Positions 63,405 through 64,000 of a stretch of DNA of 64,000 bases are shown piece after piece. The notes beneath the pieces were generated by a model. It was given only the letters and a program-made list of their open reading frames with translations. It did not search any database and was not told the DNA's origin. The first letter of the stretch is position 1; each line of letters starts with the position of its first letter. Location of the stretch: contig NZ_CP007174.1 in the NCBI RefSeq assembly GCF_000730285.1, positions 2,108,001 to 2,172,000 of the forward strand, in the 5' to 3' direction. The DNA is from Candidatus Nitrososphaera evergladensis SR1. Lineage in GTDB: Archaea > Thermoproteota > Nitrososphaeria > Nitrososphaerales > Nitrososphaeraceae. Position numbers and translations under genes: made by a program.

Positions 63405-63656
63405 CTAGCTGCGGCTGTGCAGTTCCACTACCATCATTGTCTGTGTCGCCTTGACTTTTTCAATCCGCCTTATGCGCCTGTTTATGATCTCCTTTAGCCG
63501 TTCTTCAGTCTCTGCCCAGACTTTGACAATTATGTCAAAAGTGGAACCGTAAATCTGGCTTGCTTCGACGACTCCTGGCAGCGTCTTGAGCTCGTCAATG
63601 ACTGCGTTTTCGCATCCAAGCTCGCAGTTGATCAGGATGTATGCAGATGAAGGCAT
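63405..63656 (-). CDS. Stand-alone Lrp/AsnC ligand-binding (RAM) domain
   Basis: This 83-residue protein is only the RAM domain of Lrp/AsnC regulators: SSAYILINCELGCENAVIDELKTLPGVVEASQIYGSTFDIIVKVWAETEE is the beta-alpha-beta core, with no helix-turn-helix. Such proteins sense amino acids and can partner with full-length Lrp proteins. It lies 70 bases downstream of glutamine synthetase, in the same direction, which suggests a nitrogen-sensing link. Confidence 0.88.
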   Translation of the reverse strand: MPSSAYILINCELGCENAVIDELKTLPGVVEASQIYGSTFDIIVKVWAETEERLKEIINRRIRRIEKVKATQTMMVVELHSRS

Positions 63657-63726
63657 GATGATGTATAATCACAACACATACAAGATTGTTATCATCATCT
63701 TCGACTCCAAAGCGTACCTATCATCA

Positions 63727-64000
63727 TTATACGTCATAGTACATCCTGAACTGTCGCTCCTTTGAGCAGTCTCCAGCCTCTTCCACCTCTTTTTCCTTGA
63801 GGGAAAGATAAGTCTCTAGCAGCTCGTCGCTAAAGCACGACTTTAGGTAGCCCAAATCGCTCTCCAATGCGGCAATCGAGTCTTGCAGGCTGCCCGGGAG
63901 GGGCTTTATCCCAAGGCTGCGCCTCTGGTCGTCAGTCATTTTGTAGATGTTTTCGTTTATCGGGTCTCCGGGGTCCGTCTTTTTCTTGATGCCGTCAAGC
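63727..64000 (-). CDS. glnA: Glutamine synthetase, C-terminal part
   Basis: The last 90 or so residues are in the window. They read LDGIKKKTDPGDPINENIYK, then MTDDQRRSLGIKPLPGSL, which is the characteristic C-terminal region of type I glutamine synthetases (GIKxKxDPGDPxxENIY...LPxSLxxA). The N-terminus and active-site loops lie beyond the window's right edge. It makes glutamine from glutamate and ammonia, and would be central in an ammonia oxidiser. Confidence 0.9.
   Translation of the reverse strand, partial: LDGIKKKTDPGDPINENIYKMTDDQRRSLGIKPLPGSLQDSIAALESDLGYLKSCFSDELLETYLSLKEKEVEEAGDCSKERQFRMYYDV

Overview
The window looks like the chromosome of an ammonia-oxidising-type thaumarchaeon (Nitrososphaeria, Nitrososphaera-like). 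This is inferred from gene content. Archaeal core genes are present: rpoN, uS2, a MEMO-mevalonate kinase pair, CDC48/VAT, pantoate kinase with phosphopantothenate synthetase, a geranylgeranyl reductase, and F420-linked oxidoreductases. There is also a PEF-type C-terminal sorting signal, and many genes have a TATA box about 25-30 nt before the start codon (leaderless mRNAs). No species name can be proven from the sequence alone.

Region 1 (1 to about 20,050) is an AT-richer defence island. It opens with a single-chain restriction-methylation enzyme cut by the window edge and frameshifted near its N-terminus. A divergent HxlR-like regulator follows, with a perfect palindrome between the two. Then come an HNH nuclease and a GNAT acetyltransferase with a 48-residue partner. 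Next is a very large CRISPR array (100 repeats, 99 spacers, 2971-10191). The repeat ends in ATTGAAAC on the minus strand, so the array is transcribed leftward, from a leader that starts inside the 3' end of cas4. The type I-B operon cas8b-cas7-cas5-cas3-cas6-cas1-cas2-cas4 reads toward the array as eight overlapping genes. A tyrosine recombinase lies just upstream of cas8b and marks the right edge of the island.

Region 2 (20,070 to about 47,920) is a GC-rich core segment: archaeal lipid reductase, TldD/PmbA pair, sugar dehydrogenase, redox proteins, tRNA-Leu(GAG), rpoN-eno-rpsB-MEMO-MVK, a four-gene CoA operon (pantoate kinase, phosphopantothenate synthetase, panB, coaBC), an M24 peptidase, CDC48 and a class V aminotransferase. 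Two cysteine-rich mini-proteins (26619-26744 and 28839-28982) are hidden between larger genes.

Region 3 (about 47,920-58,900) is accessory and decayed. It has small secreted proteins, an alpha/beta hydrolase, an FAD oxidoreductase and a DHFR-like gene. Among them lie recognisable relics of an NADPH-FMN reductase, a zinc-type dehydrogenase, a MobA-like start, an SRPBCC protein and an Lrp/AsnC regulator. It also carries a cell-surface cluster: two Gly/Asp-rich secreted paralogues whose signal-peptide DNA is identical and inverted, a miniature collagen-like protein, and a signal peptidase I.

Region 4 (59,200-64,000) returns to core-like genes: FKBP isomerase, IscA-type Fe-S protein, a membrane winged-helix regulator split by an in-frame stop, an NTR/TIMP-like secreted protein, F420-type oxidoreductases, an Lrp ligand-binding domain and the C-terminus of glutamine synthetase.
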